Below, in pieces: positions 10,511-21,650 of a stretch of DNA of 64,000 nucleotides (the first letter of the stretch is position 1; each line of letters starts with the position of its first letter). Both the position numbers and the translations under genes were made by a program. Below the pieces are notes generated by a model. That model was not told where the DNA came from. It ran no database searches and worked only from the letters and a program-made list of their open reading frames with translations. The DNA comes from Cherax quadricarinatus (taxonomy: Eukaryota > Arthropoda > Malacostraca > Decapoda > Parastacidae): assembly GCF_038502225.1 (NCBI RefSeq), contig NC_091323.1:23434345-23498344 (forward strand). Reading direction: 5' to 3'.

Positions 10511-10844
10511 ACTCTTTCTGATGATTAAGCCAATTCAGGAGATTTGAGTGTATTTTGGAATGGCGGTGTACATGCCTTCGTCAATTTTTTTGTTATTTAA
10601 AGGTCAAACTCTGACTGCTTTAGCATTTTTGAATTAATATAATATTTAAAGGCCAAGCTTTTTGTGTTATGTTTTCATTCAGATTTTTAAAATTTAGGTC
10701 ATGTTATTTATATGCCAATTTTTCACTGTTATTTTCCAAAAGAAGCTGTAAAAAATACCTGGGTGTCAAGTAGGCTGGGACTGCCTACCTCTTAGGCAAG
10801 AAATGTGTAGGCAAATTATCATCGTCTTCTTTCCTTATTTTCAG
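10511..10844 (+). other. PHYH intron 3' part
   Basis: AT-rich intron ending in CTTTCCTTATTTTCAG, a good 3' splice site, at 10844. No repeat is recognised. Confidence 0.5.
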
Positions 10845-10985
10845 CACTTCCGGAAAGCAATATCCTGTCATTATGCAAGCTCAGAATGTGAATATATTGA
10901 TGTAAGAGGAACATCGCAAGAAAACATTGCCAAGGAAGTAGAAGAGGTAGCCAGGAAGAAAGGTATTGAAGATTTGACTTACAAG
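10845..10985 (+). CDS. PHYH: Phytanoyl-CoA hydroxylase, penultimate exon
   Basis: This 141-bp phase-0 exon encodes 47 residues beginning [20 protein letters not shown], then [20 protein letters not shown], and ending in EDLTYK. It is preceded by TTTTCAG and followed by GTAAAC. It matches the human segment [11 protein letters not shown]...YIDVKGTSQENIEKEV. The arginine of HFRK corresponds to human Arg275, which binds 2-oxoglutarate and is mutated in Refsum disease (family knowledge). It joins in frame to 8204-8338, giving DNKTK-HFRKAIS across the junction. Confidence 0.92.
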
Positions 10986-11089
10986 GTAAACACCCCTAGA
11001 AATAATTTTGCATTGTTATCTGGTAAAAAAAAAGAAATACCTGCAATATAAAGAAAATTTGGTTATATAATCTGAAACTACACAAAGAG

Positions 11090-11240
11090 ATGGGCGGGGC
11101 ACCTTGATGTCATCGATGGGTTTTGGATCTAAGGAATTGACCCTGTCTTCCCTTGGATCAAAACCAGTTGTCTCCCATTTTGCCAGGCACTATATGATTC
11201 TTATAGGTATAATGCTTCTCTTTGAATTTAATACCAAGGA
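11090..11240 (+). repeat. Ancient, diverged SINE1-like copy
   Basis: The order of segments follows SINE1: a CACCTTGATGTCATCGATGGG head, TTGGATCTAAGGAATTG, a GGCACTATATGATTCTTATA tail start and a degenerate TTTGAATTTAATA end. Similarity is low and no TSD is visible, so this is a tentative call. Confidence 0.35.
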
Positions 11241-12104
11241 AAATTAGGTATAAAAAATGAGATTTTAATGTAAACCTTAGAGAGGCAAGAGAGGGAAGGT
11301 TAAATGTAGAGTAATATCTTAAGGTTATTGAATATGATATTGTGTGTATGGACTTTAGTAAGGCTTTCGATAGAGTTCCACGTCAGAGGCTATTGAGGAA
11401 ACTTCAGGCACACAGAATAGGAGAAGAAATTTTTTCCTGGGTTGAGGCGTGGTTGACAAATAGGCAGCTGAGAGTTTGCATAAATGGGGAGAAATCAGAA
11501 TGGGGGCACGTCACAAGCGGTGTTCCACAGGGGTCAGTGTTGGGCCTATTGTTGTTCACTATCTACATAAAGGACATAGATAAGGGAATAAATAGCGACA
11601 TAAGCAAATTTGCTGATGACACCAAAATAGGCATTCCAATTCATTCTAATGAGGACATTAGAGTACTCCAGGATGATTTGAATAGACTGATGCAGTGGTC
11701 GGAGAAGTGGCAGATGCAGTTTAGCATAGACAAATGCAAAGTTCTATGTGTTGGACAGGAAAATAACCATGCCACATATAAAGTAAATAATGTAGACCTT
11801 AACCCTTTCAGGGTCCGTCCCGTAGATCTACGCCAAAATTCTAGCGCCGTCAAATTTAGCACGAGAAGGCTGGGAGGCCTACATCTAAGAGAATGGGTCT
11901 GGGTGGTCAGTGTGCACACCATAGAAAAAATCTGGACGCCCGCATGGCATTGTGGGAACGTCGGCAAAGTAGCTTTGTTCATAGTGCCTGGCGGCAAGGA
12001 AGCTCTCACTCCCCACTCACTCTCCGGGCGAATTCTGACTCTCCTCTTCACAACTTACAGTTCTAAGATTGATGGAAGTGGAGCTGAAGATGAATTATAT
12101 GGTT

Positions 12105-13390
12105 CTGAACCATATGGTACCATTGTGCCATATGGTACAATGGTGCCATGTCATACAATGGTATATGGTACAATGGTACCATATGGTACAATGTACCATA
12201 TAGTACATTGTACCATATAGTACATTGTACCATATGGTACAGGGTACAGGGACCCTAATGGAAATAAATGTCTGACTTTTTTGGGTTATCCTAGGTTCTC
12301 CAAACATATGCTGCTAAGTATGATATTCTATGTAACTTTATTTGTGTATAACTAAATAAACTTACTTATGATGCCACATGCACTTGAGTAAGTTTATTCA
12401 GGTGTACAGAAATACAATTGCATAGATTATCATACATAGCAGCATACTTATAAAATCCTAGGATAACCCAAAAAAGTCAGGGTGACTTATTTCCATAGTT
12501 ATCCCTGTATCTGTACCATATGGTGTCCTGTACTGTATGGTACCCTGTACCATATGGTACCCTGTACCATATGGTACCCTGTACCATATGGTACAGGGTA
12601 TCTGTACCATATGGTGTCCTGTACTGTATGGTACCCTGCACCATATGTTATCCTGTGCTGCATGGTACCCTTTACCATATAGTACAATGTACCATATGGT
12701 ACCCTGTAACATATACCGTGTACCATATGGTCAATAGGTGTTGGTGGCATGAGACACCAGCCAAGACTGAGTGAGTGGCGACGCAAGTTAGCTACTGACT
12801 CAGCAGTTTCCGAGACAAAGTGCTTTGTCATCCACCTCAAGGAACACGTAAAGTTCCTGTACACTTGTAAATATATAATAGAACATTACTAATATACAAC
12901 ATTTTTGCATATTTTTGTTGTAAACAACTATTGTAAACAAAATAATAATGAAAATGTTAGTGTGTTTGTGTTGAATACAACAGTACCATATGGTACAATG
13001 AACCATATAGTATCATTGTACTGTATGATACAATGTACCATATGGTACCATATGATGCAATGGTACCATATGGTACCATTACACCATGTGGTACCATAAG
13101 GTACCATTGCACCATATGGTACCATTGTATCATATGGTACCATTGTACCAAATGGTGCCATTCTACCATATGGTACCATTGTATCATGTGCCATATTGTA
13201 CCATATGGTACCATTGTATCATATGCCATTGTACCATATGGTACCATTGCACCCTATGGCACCATTGTACCATATGGTACCATTGTATCATGTGCCATAT
13301 GGTACCATTGTATATGGTGCCATTGTACCATATGATACCATTGCACCCTATGGCACCATTGTACCATATGGTACTATATGGTACCGTTGT
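12105..13390. repeat. Palindromic CCATATGG/GGTACC arrays (17-18-bp period)
   Basis: Three blocks (about 12105-12250, 12505-12735 and 12975-13390) consist of diverged units. The third block has the 18-bp unit ACCATTGTACCATATGGT, and the second has a 17-bp unit CCATATGGTACCCTGTA. Because CCATATGG and GGTACC are each self-complementary, both strands look alike. The 18-bp period keeps several frames open (MVPLYH repeats), so ORFs here are not genes. Confidence 0.85.
12245..12505. repeat. Head-to-head pair of LINE 3' UTR fragments
   Basis: Bases 12245-12360 match the 3' end of the LINE at 55583-55720 (TTTTTTGGGTTATCCTAGGT, then AATAAACTTACTTA). Bases ~12375-12500 carry the same sequence reversed (TAAGTTTATTCA, then AGGATAACCCAAAAAAGTCA). 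Together they form an imperfect hairpin between two palindromic arrays. Confidence 0.7.
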
Positions 13391-14609
13391 ATTCAACACA
13401 ATAACCGCACTAATATTTTCATCATTTTGTTTACAATAAATTTATAAACAAGTTTTGTAAGCAATATAATGATAAACAAATTAGTGCAGTTATTGTGTTG
13501 AATACAATGAGTGTACACTTATACAATATACATTATACTGGTCTCACAGGCCACAAATGTTATTAGAAAAAGAAAAAATAGAAAAGAAAAGAAAAAAGTA
13601 TAAAAAACATAAAATAAAAAAATGGGATTTTGCGGAAGTCACTGATGTTGCCGCCACTTGGTCATTTTGGGTCAACTTCCCACCGCTGTATCTCGGCAAG
13701 TAATGATCAGAAAAAACGTTTTTTTGTCTTATTACCTTCACAAAAATATACTCTTTAATTCTGTAAGAAAAAATAATTTTTTTTTTTTTTCAAAATTTCT
13801 TGGACACTGGAGCACCACTTCAGATTTTGGCCTTGAACCCTGAAGGGGTTAATATTATGGATTGCAAAAAGGATTTAGTTCTGGCTAGCAGTAATCTGAA
13901 ACCAAGACAACAGTGCAGTAGTGTTCACAATAAAGCTAACAATCCTTGGCTTCATAGCAAGAAGTATAAATAATAGAAGTCCTCAGGTTGTTTTTCACCT
14001 ATATATATCTTTGGTCAGGCCTCATTTGGATTATGCTGCACAGTTTTGGTCACCATATTACAGAATGGATATAAATGCTCTGGAAAACGTACAAAGGAGG
14101 ATGACGAAGTTGATCCCATGTATCAGAAATCTTCCCTATGAGGATAGGCTGAGAGCCCTGAATCTGCACTCTCTAGAAAGGCATAGAATTAGGGGGCTAT
14201 GATTGAGGTGTATAAATGGAAAATGAGAATTAATAAAGGGGATGTAAATAGCATGCTAAAAATATTAAGAGACAGGACTCACAGCAATGGCTTTAAATTG
14301 GAAAAATTCAGATTCAGGAAGGATATAGAAAAGCACTGGTTTGAGTGGAACAAACTCCCGAGTACCATCATAGACGCTAAGACGTTGTGTAGTTTTAAAA
14401 ATGGGTTGGATAAATACATGAGTGGGTGTGGGTGGGTGTGATTTGGACCTGACTAGCTTGTGTTACTAGGTCGGATGCAGTGCTCCTCCCTCAAGTGATG
14501 TGTCTGACCTCTCTAGGTCAAGGCATTGGCTTAAACTGGTGGGAGAATTGGACCTGCCTGACATAGGCCAGTAGACCTGTTGCAGTGTTCTTTCTTATGT
14601 TCTTATATT

Positions 14610-14790
14610 ATGTAGCTCATTTCTCATATTACAAAATGGACATAATTGTTATAGATACTTTCTAATGAAGATGTGTTGAATGCACTAAATTTGCTCTCTG
14701 GAAATTCATAGAATTAGGGAGATATAATCAAATTGCTTAAATGGAAAATTGGGATGAAGTGCTCAAAATATCTAGCTAACCAAATATCCA
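14610..14790 (+). pseudogene. Older CR1-like fragment
   Basis: The + strand translation shows broken remnants (SYYKMDII, then the equivalent of LHSLERHRIRG) matching the C-terminal part of the CR1-like ORF. It adjoins the tail of copy A and is much more diverged. Confidence 0.45.
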
Positions 14791-15000
14791 AACCTTTGCC
14801 TAGAAAACATTAATTCTGTGGTTCTTGATGCATGAGGAATCATACAGGAGACAAGAAACTCAGGAAGAACTTAAAGCCATCAATGAAATTAAAAAAAAAA
14901 ATTCTTATGCCAAATCTTAGGCAAAAACAGCATGAAGTATTTGGATCCCTGCTTAGATGTGATGGTACTTACACAGATGACAGCAAAGATGAGTGAGATA

Positions 15001-15203
15001 CAGTGGTACCCCGAGCTTCATACAGCTCCCAACTTGAACAGTTATGTAATTGTATTATTGTAAGTGCTTTTGTAAGTGTATTTTTTGGGGTCTGAAACGG
15101 ACTAATCTAATTTACATTATTCCTTATGGGAACAAATTCGTTTGGTAATGGCACTCGGACATCTTTCTGGAACAAATTATGGATGAAACTCTGGGTACCA
15201 CTG
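15001..15203. mobile_element. Tigger/mariner-type MITE, 203 bp, TA duplication
   Basis: The ends CAGTGGTACCCCGAGCTTCA and ACTCTGGGTACCACTG are inverted copies, flanked by TA at 14999-15000 and 15204-15205. There is no ORF. The terminal motif CAGTGG is shared with the Tigger-type elements at 17917 and 48805. Confidence 0.85.
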
Positions 15204-15346
15204 TACTAAAGTCCTAGTATATTTTGGTGTTTAGCAAGCCACTAACTGGACTAAGAGTTGAAAATCTAGATGAATTTTTTTATGACTTGAGACTCAAAAT
15301 TTGGACAGTCCAAAAATCTTGGATATTATACTAACACCACAAGACT

Positions 15347-16520
15347 TTGAAAAAGCAACAAATGACATGCCTATGCACTTGGCTCCAAGCCCAGACTAAT
15401 GGAACTCTGTGTTCATCAAGAAATGTAAGAAACCCCTTTCGTGTGTTTTCAGCATTCTATGGAGAGGGATCATGGACACAGGTCATCCCACAGCCACTAA
15501 AAATAACAGACATAACCCCCCTCCATAAAGGTGGAAAGTCTGAGGTGGCTACAGTGAAAAGCTCAGTTCCACAAGGCACTGTACTTGCCCCCATCCTGTT
15601 CCTTATCCTCATATCTGACATAGAGGTGTAAGCCACAGCATCGTGTCTTCCTTTGCGGATGACACCTGAATTGGCATGATGGTCTCATCTGTTGAAGACA
15701 CTGCAAGACTCCAAGTGGACATCAACCAAATCTTTAAATGGGCTGCAGAAAACATAAAGTTCAATGAAGAGAAATTTCAGTTATTCCAATAAGGAAAACT
15801 CGAGGAAATTTAAACCGTATCGGAGTATAAAACAAATTCCAACCACACAATAGAGCGAAAAACTAATGTGAAGGACCTGGGAATGATAATGTCAGAGGAT
15901 ATCACTTTCAAAGATCATGACAATGTTTCTATCGCATCTGCTAAGAAAATGATAGGATGAATAATGAGGACCTTCAAAACTAGGGATGCCAAGCCCAAGA
16001 TGATTCTCTTCAAATCGCTTATTCTCTCTAGGCTGGAATATTGCTGTACACTAACGGCCCCTTTCAAGGCAAGCGAAATTGCAGATCTAGAGAATGTACA
16101 GAGAACTTTCACAGCACACACAAATATGATAAAGCACCTAAGCTACTGGGAATGGTTGAAGTCCCTTGATTTGTATTCCCTGGAATGCAGGCGAGAGAGA
16201 TACATGATAATATACACTTGGAAAATCCTAGGACTATTGCCAAATTTGCACACAAAAACCGTTCCCTACGAAAGCAAAAGACTGGGCAGGTGATGAAACA
16301 CCTCCCCCAGTGAAAAGCAGGGGTGCCGCAAGTACACTAAGAGACAACACAATAAGTGTCAGGGGCCCAAGACTGTTCATCTGCCTCCCAGCATATATAA
16401 GGGGGATTACCAATAGTCTTCTGGCTGTCTTCAAGAAGGCACTGGACAGGCACCTGAAACCAGTACCTGAACAGCCAGGCTGTTCTGACTCGCTGGTTCT
16501 TTGTCTCTCTTAAAACCTGT
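15347..16520 (+). pseudogene. Degenerate jockey/CR1-group LINE RT relic
   Basis: Fragments in several frames read ITPLHKGG, SSVPQGTVLAPILFLI, SFADDT, RTFKTRDAKPKM, LILSRLEYCC, LENVQRTFTA and YSLECRRERY. These are RT motif 4-5 and thumb-region signatures in the correct order. Many stops and frameshifts show that it is old. It differs from the other LINEs here. Confidence 0.65.
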
Positions 16521-16544
16521 CCAGTGAGGTTTGTTTCAGGTTCC

Positions 16545-17795
16545 ATTTTGACATTTTTTTGAATTGAGACATTGCAGTGTTGTTTTAAGTTAGACTGACA
16601 GATGGCCACTTTGTCTGGATGGTATTGTTCAGCAAACTCCTGCACTTTATGCCATTTAGCACACATTTCCTTGACAAATGCAATGGGCACATCATCCCTT
16701 TCCTCCTCTTCCTCTGATGACAGCTCATCTGATGCTACTCCTTCTGAAGGTCTGCAAGTTCTTCTGTGGCGAGTTCAGTTCTGTGCTTCTCCACCAACTC
16801 CTCCACTTCATTTTCAGTCACCCCAGGGACACAGTCTCCTCTACCAGCTCAGGCTCATCTTCAAAGCTTTCAAAATTCCTGGCAGCCACAAAGTCTAGAT
16901 ACAATTTCTTACATGCTGACTGCATGGTCCTAGAAGACACATCCCCCCAGACTTTGTCTATAAGCCTCCAATAGGTGAGGATATTGAAATGGTCCTTCCA
17001 GAATTCCCTGAGGGTTAAATTTGTTTCTGAAGTGACTTCAAAGTGCCTTTCAAAAAGTGCTGTGGTGTAGAGTTTCTTAAAGCTAGAAATGACTTGCTGG
17101 TCCATGGGCTGGATGAGATGTGTTAGGAGGCAAGAACTTCACAGTTATAAAACTGAATTCCTCCAGCAACTTGTTTTCCAAGCTTGGAGGGTGAGCAGGA
17201 GCATTATCCGTAAGTAAAAGGGTCCTGAGTGGCAGTTAGTTTTTAATGAGGTAGTTTTTGAAAGTGGGAGCAAAGACCTCATGAACCCACTCAATAAAAA
17301 ATTGTCTTGTTAACCAAGTTTTCGTGTTGGCCCTCCACATTACAGCTAGTTTGCTTTTCATAATGTTGTTCTTAAAAACTTGTGGATTTTTTTGGAATGA
17401 TAAACAAGAGCTTCAATTTCAAATCCCCACTTGTATTACCACACAGTAACAGAATGAGTCTGTCGTTCATTGACTTGTGTCAATGTAGGTCCTCTTGGGC
17501 ATTTTCTTCCAGAAGAGGCTTGTCTCATCACAAATGCTTGTTGGGGGAGAAATCCCTCAGCCTCTATGTACTCTTGGAATTCAGTAACATACTTTTCAAG
17601 CCACTTTGTCAACACTGGCAGCCTCCCCATGCCTAGCCACACTATGAATGACACTTCTTTTCTTAAAATTATAAAATTTTAAGTCTTGAAGGACTGCATT
17701 TCAGCACCTTTTTTTTTTTTTTTTTAAGGGCATCATGCAACCGCCTCACTTTTTCACAGATAATGGCCTCTGCAACACTATCATCATGTAACTGT
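16545..17795 (-). pseudogene. Tigger/Jerky-type DDE transposase relic (central and C-terminal part)
   Basis: The minus strand reads, in order, DSVAEAIICEKVRRLHDAL, FIVWLGMGRLP, an EGFLPQQAF segment, IQPMDQQVISSFKKLYTTAL, LTLREFWKDHFNI and DMPIAFVKEMCAKWHKVQEF. LIQPMDQ-VI-SFK is a hallmark of Tigger/Jerky-family transposases, domesticated in vertebrates as TIGD and JRK. Several stops and frameshifts break it. The N-terminal DNA-binding domain is missing. Confidence 0.85.
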
Positions 17796-17916
17796 TTTTA
17801 ATTTATTGTTTTAGTTAGTTTTTAGTTTATCCTTTATTTGATCATCACTTTATTTGTTCACCACATTATTTTAGTCCCTTTTATATTGTCTCCTTTATTT
17901 TAGCTTTAAAGAACTA

Positions 17917-18984
17917 CAGTGGAACCTCAAATTTCGAACTTAATCCGTTCCAGGAGCTAGTTCTAAATTCGAAAAGTCTGAAATTCGAAGCAATATTTCC
18001 CATAAGAAATAATGGAAATACAATTAATCCGATCCAGAAACCCAAAAATATTCACAAAAAAAAATACATTTTATAGAGATTACAGTTTTACATACACACA
18101 ACAAATGCTATAGTCTTTAATTATGTATAGTAATATAAAATAACATTTTTACTTACCTTTATTGAAGATTGGTGATGGCATCTGGAAGATAGGGAGGAGA
18201 GAGGGAGTTGGGGTTATTGTTTGGAAGGAGAATCCCCCTCCATAAGGACTTCCGGTATCAAAGCCCTCTCTGGGGTTGCTTCCCTTCTCTGTATTTTAAT
18301 GCCACTAGGACCAGCTTGAGAGTCATTGGACCCCAATCTCACAAAATAACTATCTACAGTCCTCTGTTTCTGTCTCACAAAATAACTATCCACAGTCGTC
18401 TGTTTCTGTCTCACAAAAAAACTGTCCACAGTTGTCTGTTTCTGTCTCACAAAATAACTCCACAGTCATCTGTTTCTGTCTCACAAAATAACTCCACAGT
18501 TGTCTGTTTCTGTCTCACAAAATAACTGTCCACAGTCATCTGTTTCTGTCTCATGAAATAACTGTCCAGTCCTCTGTACATCCTGGCAAGCTCAACAAGT
18601 CTCACTCCAATCTCATACTTCTGTATTATTTCTGTCTTCACATCTATGGTGTTTCTCACTTTCTTTACCACAGGGGTACTGCTAGCAAGTTTCTTTGGGC
18701 CCATGGCAGCTTATTTCACAGCCCCACAAGCACTAAACACAATTAAGTAATTGTAAAATGTGTGAATGAGATCGCAGGTTAGTGTTCACTCAAGCATAAA
18801 CAAAGCTAGACTGCTCACAGCGCCTGCGCGGGGATGTGGACAGAGCGGGCCAGCGGACAGGTCCCGTACCCAGCGGTCCGAAAATAGGGGCGCGTTCGAT
18901 AGTAGGGACACAGTTTGTCCAAAAAAATGGTCTTATTTTCGAAACGTTCGATATGTGATACGTTCGATTTTTGAGGTTCCACTG
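17917..18984 (-). mobile_element. Tigger-type non-autonomous element, 1,068 bp, TA duplication
   Basis: The left end is CAGTGGAACCTCAAATTTCG and the right end TTGAGGTTCCACTG, flanked by TA at 17915-17916 and 18985-18986. On the minus strand, 18704-18560 encodes MGPKKLASSTPVV, KKVRNTIDVKTEIIQKYE and VRLVELARMY, the N-terminal helix-turn-helix of a Tigger transposase. The rest of the transposase is replaced by a minisatellite. It lies next to, but is separate from, the C-terminal relic at 16545-17795. Confidence 0.85.
18332..18560. repeat. ~36-bp minisatellite inside Tigger element
   Basis: About six tandem copies of a unit like ACAAAATAACTATCCACAGT plus CATCTGTTTCTGTCTC occur, 33-36 bp each. 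On the minus strand it translates as repeating DSYFVRQKQTTV. It begins just after the transposase N-terminus. Confidence 0.85.
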
Positions 18985-21614
18985 TACCTTAATTCATATA
19001 TTTACATTTGTTAAAATAATTCAGGTGCTATTTTTTAGCTTTAGAATATTTACTTTGTCTTATACTTAATTCTAATTATAGATTCACTATAAATCTTAGG
19101 ATTACAAGCATTGATCCTGATACCAACCTCTTATTGAATGACTTAAATGAATCAAACAGTAACTGTAATTACTACACAGCAGAACAATCAAAGGCACTTC
19201 TCAGAGCCAACAGCAATATAACTGTCTTTAACTACAATATCAGATCTTTAAGCAAACATTACGATGACCTCATAGCATTACTAAATTCCCTGCTTGCCAG
19301 TATGTCCATCATTACTCTCACTGAAACTTGGCTAAAGCCTGATACTACAGATGTCTATACCATTCCTGGCTACACAGCCGTACACAACTGTAGGCCAGAT
19401 CAACAAGGGGGTGGCACAGCTGTATACTACTCAGACCAACTAGAATGTATCACTAATACTTGCACAAGGGATGAACATGGGGAATATATAATAGCTAAAT
19501 TCAAATCCAAATACCTACAAAAAACTCAGTGATAAACATCTACAGAGTACCACAGTCAAACATTAGCTGTTTTAGTGAAAACTAAGGAAGTATGATAACT
19601 GATGCATGCATGAATAAAGATCACTTACTACTCTCAGGTGACTTCAGTATAAATCTCCTACAAGACCAGGACCCACACGTTACTGAATTCACAAACACTA
19701 CAAGTAACTGCTTGTTGCTACCAACAGTAACAAAACCTACAAGAATTACAGAGACTAGTGTTTCCCTACTAGACCACATCTGGACCAACACCATATCCCC
19801 TTTAAAATCAGGCATAATCACAGATAATACCACAGACCACTACCCTACCTTCCCCATAACTAATCTAGGCAAATTACCCCAAGACACTACCAAAGTCACT
19901 TTCAGACTTCACAATGAGGCACCCATTAATAACTTCACAACAGCAATGACAAACATTGACTGGCACACGGAGCTAGAAATCTATACAGATATTGACGAAT
20001 GTATTAATAATTTTCTAAAAAAGACCCAATACCTCTATAACAAGCACTGCCCTAAAAAAACTAAACAGATGGCAGCTAAGAGACTGAACAGTCCCTGGCT
20101 AACACCCAGCATCCTCGGATCCATAAATACAAAGCACCTGTATGAAAAACAGTACAGAATGGGTCACATAACCGGAGACCAAACAAAACGTTACTCGTCA
20201 ATCCTAACCAGCCTGATAAGAAGGACTAAAAAATTGTATTATGAGAACAGATTGTCCACTTAAAAGGTGATATAAAAAAGACCTGGAAAACCCTATCAGA
20301 AATTCTAGGAACAAAAAAGATATCACGAAATAGTGCAATTGAACTAAAAAAAAACAGATGAACCCCAATTCCCACCAACTGAGACAGCAAACAGACTCAG
20401 TGATTTCTTCTCCACCATAGGAAAAAACCTTGCCAATAAAATCCCAAGCTCAAATACCCCACCCAGTGACTACCTCACTGGCAACTACCCGAACACACTG
20501 TTCCTAGCTCCGACTAACCCAACAGAAGTCTTCCCTACAGTTCTCAAAATAGCGAGGGTCACCCCAATCCATAAAGGAGGAGACCAAACAGACTTGAATA
20601 ATTATAGGCCAATATCCAACTTACACCCTCTCTCTAAAATCTTCGAAAAATTAATTCATAAGTGAATTTATTCCTACCTCACCTCCCACAACACACTCAA
20701 CCCCTGTCAGTTTGGGTTCAGGCCTAATAAAAATACTAATGATGCTATTATACACATGCTAGAACAAATATACACTACAGTAGAGAAAAAAGAAGTCCCA
20801 CTGGGGATCTTCATTGATTTACGTAAAGCTTTTGATACAGTTGATCATGATTTGCTCCACATAAAATTGTCGCACTATGGTATAAGAGGGCACTCCCTCA
20901 ACTACCTAAAGTCATACCTCAGCAACAGAAGCCAATGTGTGTACACAAATGGAGCAAACTCTTCCACACAGCCAATTACAGTTGGTGTCCCACAGGGAAG
21001 TGTCCTTGGCCCTCTTCTCTTTCTTGTTTACATAAATGATCTACCAAATGCATCGCAACTACTCAAACCCACACTATTTGCAGATGGCACTACATACGTC
21101 TTCTCTCACCCAAGCCCAGTCGTGCTAGCCAATACTGTGAATACCGAATTACAGAAAATATCTACCTGGATGATGACTAACAAACTTTATCTCAACATTG
21201 ACAAAACCTACTTCATTCAGTTTGGTAACAGAGCTACAGATGTCCCTCTTAACATAATGATAAATGGATCACCTATCACAAAGCTCACAGAGGGAAAATT
21301 CTTAGGAATCCACCTTGATAATAGACTCAAATTTCAAACACATGTACAACAAATTTCCAAGAAAATTTCCAAGACCATAGGCATACTGTCGAAGATATAG
21401 TACTATGTTCCACAGTCAGCCCTCCTGGCCCTATATCACTCGCTTATTTATCCCTATCTCACCTATGGAATTTGTGCATGGGGCCCAACAACAATAAACC
21501 ATCTCAGACCATTAATTACTCAACAAAAGGCTGCAGTCAGAATGATGATAAATTCCCACTACAGGCAGCACACTCCACCAATATTCAAAACTAAACCTAC
21601 ACACCATACAAAAC

Positions 21615-21650
21615 ACCCATACTTATTATTGGATAATAATAAGTATGGGT
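21615..21650. repeat. 15-bp perfect inverted repeat at LINE-LINE junction
   Basis: ACCCATACTTATTAT (21615-21629) and its exact reverse complement (21636-21650) are separated by TGGATA. The left arm belongs to the host L2-like LINE, and the RTE-like sequence begins right after the second arm. It looks like inverted filler DNA made during insertion. Confidence 0.85.

Larger units (their letters stand above)
11803..13848 (+). mobile_element. piggyBac-derived non-autonomous element, 2.05 kb, perfect TTAA duplication
   Basis: TTAA lies at 11799-11802 and 13849-13852. Inverted ends are CCCTTTCAGGGTCCG on the left and TTGAACCCTGAAGGGG on the right. Near 11985-12115 the sequence encodes a decayed transposase N-terminus (PHSLSGRILTLLF ... 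SGAEDELYG), comparable to 30062-30180 and 59029-59145. The middle is occupied by palindromic CCATATGG/GGTACC arrays and an inverted pair of LINE 3' UTR fragments. The right part resembles 38891-39303. Confidence 0.85.
11325..14606 (+). pseudogene. CR1-like LINE copy A (5'-truncated), split by a piggyBac derivative
   Basis: Coding parts lie at 11325-11798 ([36 protein letters not shown]) and 13853-14440 (FIARSINNRSPQVV, LDYAAQFWSPYY, LERHRIRG). They are followed by a 3' UTR ending in TTCTTTCTTATGTTCTTA, an 8-bp-type tail typical of CR1. Removing 11803-13848 and one TTAA rejoins the frame as VDL-N-I. Frameshifts and a stop after LERHRIRG make it a pseudogene. It is homologous to copy B at 24300-26740. 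The insertion lies in the last PHYH intron, in sense orientation. Confidence 0.85.

Noticed and set aside
12458..13447. Many overlapping ORFs on both strands (MVPYGT/YHMVPLYH-type proteins)
   Set aside because: They are translations of a palindromic 17-18-bp array whose period is, or is close to, a multiple of three. Stops are avoided in several frames at once, so there is no evidence for a real protein.
16600..16900. Ser/Pro-rich + strand ORFs as host coding exons
   Set aside because: They are the antisense of a Tigger transposase C-terminus.
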